The notes under the pieces are model-generated. The model saw only the letters and a program-made list of their open reading frames with translations, had not been told where the DNA came from and ran no database searches. A stretch of DNA of 64,000 nucleotides from Todiramphus chloris collaris (Eukaryota; Chordata; Aves; Coraciiformes; Alcedinidae), in contig JANVCC010000030.1 in the NCBI GenBank assembly GCA_025345505.1, positions 11,029,841-11,093,840 on the forward strand, read 5' to 3'. Positions 59,781 to 64,000 of the stretch are shown piece by piece. Position numbers and translations under genes: made by a program. Within the stretch, counting starts at the first letter, position 1. Each line of letters starts with the position of its first letter.

Positions 59781-62700
59781 GTTCCTTCATTATGCACGTG
59801 GATCCAGAAAGTTATTGGATAGAACTTGCATTTAAATAAAAATACAATCCATTTGGGGTTGGTCCCAGTGTAGATGATTTGTAAGTAGCGGATAAGATCC
59901 TGTGTGGTTCCAGTGAATGCACACCTGAGAGAATTTAATCTTTTCTGGGGAAATGGACTTCAGTTGCTGTAACTGTCCTACCAGGACCTTTTCCACATAC
60001 TGAACTGTCAGGTGAGGATGGCCCTTTGTTCCCACACACAGCTGATTTTACTAGGTCTTTGAACTTCCCTCTTTATTCCCAGTTCTGAGCCAAGTGTTGC
60101 CCCTTTCAAATCCAGTCAGGAAACAGCAGTTTCACAAAAATGGCATAGCAGATTGAATGCTTTTCTTATCTAACCTATTGGAAGAAATGATCTAACAATA
60201 ATGGAACCTGCCTTTCTTAAGGACAGAGTAGGTCATGTTTAAAACCCTTCAAATTATACAATAGGTATTGCACTTCTTCCAACTGTTTCTGCAGAAAGCA
60301 GATAATGTATCACATACAAATGGAGTGTAAACAGGTACAAATCCCCAAAGTAGAATTTAGCCTACTTCTATACTTCTTATTTCTCTGTTTTCACAGAATG
60401 AAGCTATCCCTTTTAAGACTATTTTGAGGCAGTGAACGATGCTTCCTACTGTGAAAGATTCTAAACAAAATCCTGATTGCACTGAAATAAAAGATATCTT
60501 TGTCACTGATTTTACTGGAACCAGGATTTCGCTGGATGAGGAGAAGAACATAGAGTAGCATCTTTTTAAACAAATCTTGCAGTACATGAGTACATGGTGC
60601 CACAATCCTCTGCCAGTAATGAGTATTAATAAGAATTTGACAAAGGACAGAAATCTGTAATGGATTTCCTGTTTTGAAACTATTTTTCTCATATTTCAGA
60701 AATTTCAGGAATGGTTTTACTGCCCATAAACACAAATTCTGATGGACTGCCCGAAACTAAAACTGGAGGGAAACAAATGGTACTCAGATACACTAAATAA
60801 CATTCTCTCCTGTTATTTAACCTGAACCTGTTAATATAAGTCAGAGAAGAATTTACTTGTAATATATTTATTTTGTCCTTTATGAAAAACAAATGACAAA
60901 TGTAGCTGAACTCTTAAGCAGTGATTCTATTACTTTTCAAGAAGTGCCAGTTATAAAGAATAAAAATACCTCATGAGAAAATACAGATCCATAATTGTCT
61001 CTGACTAATAAACTGTAAAGTATTAGCTGGTCTTTGATTTGTATGTAATTGTCAGTTGAAGTCAGGATGATAGTTCAGCCATCATCTCAATGGTTTCAAA
61101 ATAAAACATAAACCAAAATGTGTAATATAAATGTCACAGCAAAAACCCCAGGAGTGGTAAGCTTCCACTTGTTGATGAGTGTAAATGTGGGGGTTTTGCA
61201 CTATTTGCTGACCACTGTCCAAAGGATTGTGCGGCAGAAGCAACCACTTTCTTATCTGCTGAAACACTAGGTAGTTTTAATTTTCAGAACTGATGAATTA
61301 GCAAGAAAGACTAGAAATCAAAGAAAGCCTCTTGGCAGTGATATATGGAAAGCATCATGGAGGCACTCCAGTGCATCATAGTTGAAAGAAAAAAGAGTTG
61401 ATTGTTTATTGTGTATTAGTGTAAGCCAAGCATTCTATTTCCTTGTGCAAAGAGCTGCACAAAAATCAGTAAAATCCTTGCTATTCCCATGTTTAATTTG
61501 CAGTTCTTCAGCCAGTTGCAATTGTCCAGTGGGCACACTACGTACATACTACGTACATATATACTACATACTTTTATCCATTTGACAAACTGTCTTGATC
61601 TATGTAGTCTTTCTAGTCTCTATCATATCTGGTTGGCTACTTCAGTAACAGAATTCTTCTGCTCCTTAATTCTGCAAATGGCACATATACAGGATGAAAC
61701 TTGAGCAAATTTATTTGCAAGAAGGAATGGTAAATACTCTTATTTGTAAATTCACATAAAATGACTTTGTGCTTAGCAAACACACAGAATCTATATGCAA
61801 CAACCTGAATATACAGTTTTTTTTTCTGTGGTGATTAATGATTTGGAGTTAATTATGTGGAATTTGAGTTGAAATTTTATTTCTGATATTTGTCAATGAC
61901 AACTCAAGAAGAAGGCAGTGAATTTTTTTACTCTTTGACAGATATAAAACTCTTTGGAAATAAGTGCTCATTTTTTTTTTGGGTACTGGCAGGAAAAAGT
62001 ACTTATCAAATGACTGTCCTATATCCTTGCTCAGTAAATTTAGCAATATGCTTTTGCATGTCTTTGACTAGCCATTATCCAGTGATCTCACCTATTTGGA
62101 AACTCTTTGCTGGCATGACTCCTGAAACTCTGAAATATGAGTAGCAGAGTAATGTGCAGTAAACTGGCTCACAGCAACTGCTAGCAACCAAGAGCTACAT
62201 GGCTGTAGTGATGTTACATAGTCACGATGGAAGGTTCGTGGACATCCGTTTGCCTGATACATTGAGGGATGCAAATAATAGCCTTCGTGATCTGAGATGG
62301 GACAGGAACCCCGTAGTTCTATGAGCTTTAATTAACCCATAAATAATTTTCTGACTCAGTCTACTAGAAAGGATATAGGACTGACTGTAAGACATGGTTT
62401 TATGTTCCCTTCAAAAAGAACAGTGCAAAGTGGGTTCTGTAGTTTTTCCTGACTAGGGCTGTGAGACAGACCGCTGAGTTCTTTTATTTAAGCGTATATG
62501 CTTTAAATAGTGAGAGGTGCATTTATTTTTGTACTTCAGGAGAGAAAAGTGAGCTGGTGGTAGTATGGATAAAAAACTGTATCATGGCTCTGCTGAGGTC
62601 AGGGAAAATACCCGTACTGGTTCTGATGGATTATAGTTTAGATCTTCATGCACATGAACTTCGGTTGCTATTAAAATAAATCTAGGCTTACTGTTACACA

Positions 62701-63149
62701 ATGTTAACACAGCTGGTAGCTTCAAACCCTCAGTGCCTGCTTGCAGGAACATAAATACAAGACGGGGAGAAGCTTCAGCTTTTCTAGCATGAGCCATTGA
62801 GTTTAGCTGTATGGGGGAAATACATTTCCTCTGATTATTAAGGTTTTATATGTAGCCAAACTATCAGTTCAGCTGAGCATGAGACTTGATAAGGAAGCTG
62901 GCAGAGAGTATTCAAATTATAGAGCTCAGCTCTCTGAGTAGTCAAAATGCTGTTTTGACTTTTGACTTATGAAGTCGGGGATTTCGGTCTTACTGAACCA
63001 GAGTCAGAGTTTTTTTCTGCTGAAGTTGGAGAAATTGCTGAAGACAAGGATCATGCCACTGCTGAGTTATTGAGGTTCAGTCTTCTGCTCTCACTGGCAG
63101 CATGTTATACAAAGTCTTCCATAAATTGTGTTTCATCTTTTAAAGTAAT
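59781..63149. other. Non-coding stretch without recognised genes
   Basis: The DNA is AT-rich, with an 11-bp tandem motif at 61538-61570 and T-rich tracts near 61818 and 61971. Two overlapping minus-strand open frames (60357-60692 and 60391-60735, 111 and 114 codons) show no family motif; two long overlapping frames are possible by chance where stop-poor sequence happens to occur. No RNA gene was recognised. Confidence 0.5.
61538..61570. repeat. Short tandem repeat, about three 11-bp units
   Basis: ACTACGTACAT occurs twice back to back, followed by a degenerate third unit ATATACTACAT. The array contains the palindrome TACGTA in each of the first two units. It is too short to be a satellite. 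Confidence 0.75.
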
Positions 63150-64000
63150 TAAGTTTTTTTGCCTCCACTATTCTAGTTGGAAGGCTATAGGAAATCTTGA
63201 TTGCTCTAATGATCAGAAACCTTCTCCTAATTTCCAGCCTAAATTTATTCACAGCCGGTTAATATCCATTTGTTCCCATGCCAGTTTTGTCCTTAGCTAA
63301 TTTAGGTTTTTCCGTATCTGGTGTTTATCTCACTGATGCATTTACATGCTGTGATTATGCTCCTGCTGAGCCGTCATTTTGTGCAACGAAATAACCCAAA
63401 ATCTTTTAGTGTCTTCTCATTAAGATAGACCTTTTTCCTTGATCATCCTTCTTTGGACCAGTTTCCATGACTCTCTTCTTAACCAGATCTGTACAAGATT
63501 CTTAATTGAAAATTTGCTAGTGCTATTGTGAACTAGCATTGATATTTTCCTGACTATTCTGGAAAAAACTCTTCTAAAACTAGAACTGTACCTGTCTTTT
63601 TATGGATATATCATATTGATGGCTTATAGTCATCTTGTATGTGCAAGCCTTTCTTAATCCTTTCTAAATTTTAGTTTACAATTTAGATATTTTTTTCTTA
63701 TTGATGCTCAACAGCCTGTTGTCCTGTCAGTTTTAATTGTATTTATATCATTGAAGTTCACACAGTTCTCTCTGCATAGTGACCTGAAACTCATCAGTAC
63801 TGGTGACGTTTCCCAATACTGATATTGTTTCCCAGCAGTGAGCAATCAACAAATGTGGTCAATATCCTCCCTTTTCTAATATATTTATGGATGAAACATC
63901 AGACACCAGTTCCAACAGTCATCCACAAAGACCTTCACTATTAAACTTTCCTCAGTCTGACAGTTCTTCCTTTAATGCTCTATTTCCCCATGAATGAGTT
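63150..64000 (-). mobile_element. Ancient CR1-like LINE, reverse orientation, runs off the right edge
   Basis: Read on the + strand, antisense phrases of an old sauropsid CR1 appear in order: 'cagaaaccttctcctaattt' and 'ccagcctaaatttattcaca' (63215-63255), 'atatccatttgttcccatgc' (63265), 'gatcatccttctttggacca' (63441), 'ttatagtcatcttgt' (63625) and 'ctcagtctgacagttcttcc' with 'tttaatgctc' (63951-63980). The last corresponds to the 'ctccagtctgacagttc.cc' region. The 3' end of the element is at the left, near 63150, and the body continues past position 64000. Divergence is high, frames are destroyed, and stretches between the anchors are unrecognisable. It is far older than the avian CR1 copies elsewhere in the window. 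Confidence 0.65.

Noticed and set aside
62962-63300. 112-codon + strand open frame near the right end
   Set aside because: Its 3' half overlaps the antisense ancient CR1 relic and its first half has no recognisable motif.
1-64000. CRISPR array, tRNA or rRNA gene, or bacterial operon
   Set aside because: I saw no regularly spaced direct repeats, no tRNA A and B boxes in a cloverleaf context, no rRNA sequence and no run of adjacent long open frames. The repeat content is that of a bird chromosome.

Overview
This is a vertebrate nuclear window, almost certainly from a bird. The evidence is several CR1 LINE copies, including 3' ends with the avian hallmark (a 'gatgatct..aggtcccttcca' tail followed by 'attctgtgat'-like octamers), avian-type ERV LTRs, AT-rich unique DNA with many T-rich tracts, and no bacterial gene organisation. 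The species cannot be named from sequence alone. I recognise no intact host protein-coding gene. The longest open frame is a decayed CR1 ORF2 relic, and the other open frames are short and look like chance.

Layout. Positions 1-1850 are AT-rich with one trace of an ancient sauropsid repeat. Positions 1860-2285 are a CpG island with promoter features: a GC box, a CRE-like site, an RFX X-box-like site, a second RFX half-site and a YY1-like site. This is the only strong candidate for a transcription start. Positions 2290-3260 carry further old repeat motifs and a hairpin. Positions 4280-6025 are a composite: CR1 5' (ORF1-side) sequence, a solo-LTR-like block with CCAAT, TATA and AATAAA signals, and CR1 ORF2/3' sequence, all on the + strand. 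From 6 to 30.8 kb there is only non-coding DNA with simple repeats and small palindromes.

A minus-strand CR1 fragment lies at 30.8-31.05 kb. An old + strand CR1 lies at 34.48-35.41 kb. A younger + strand CR1, with an ORF2 tail broken by one visible stop, lies at 48.69-49.36 kb. A degenerate avian LTR lies at 53.19-53.48 kb. A MIR/CORE-SINE-like relic lies at 59.60-59.78 kb. A very old minus-strand CR1-like LINE fills 63.15 kb to the right edge.

Interpretation. If the CpG island at 2.1 kb fires rightward, as its YY1-like site hints, most of the window is a long first intron. If it fires leftward, the window is the 5' flank of a gene beyond position 1. No cooperating gene system, operon, CRISPR array or novel multi-gene locus is visible. 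Items worth following up are the promoter, the nested CR1/LTR composite, the amniote-age repeat relics and a few enhancer-like motif clusters. Repeat identities rest on recognising family sequence by eye; no database search was run.
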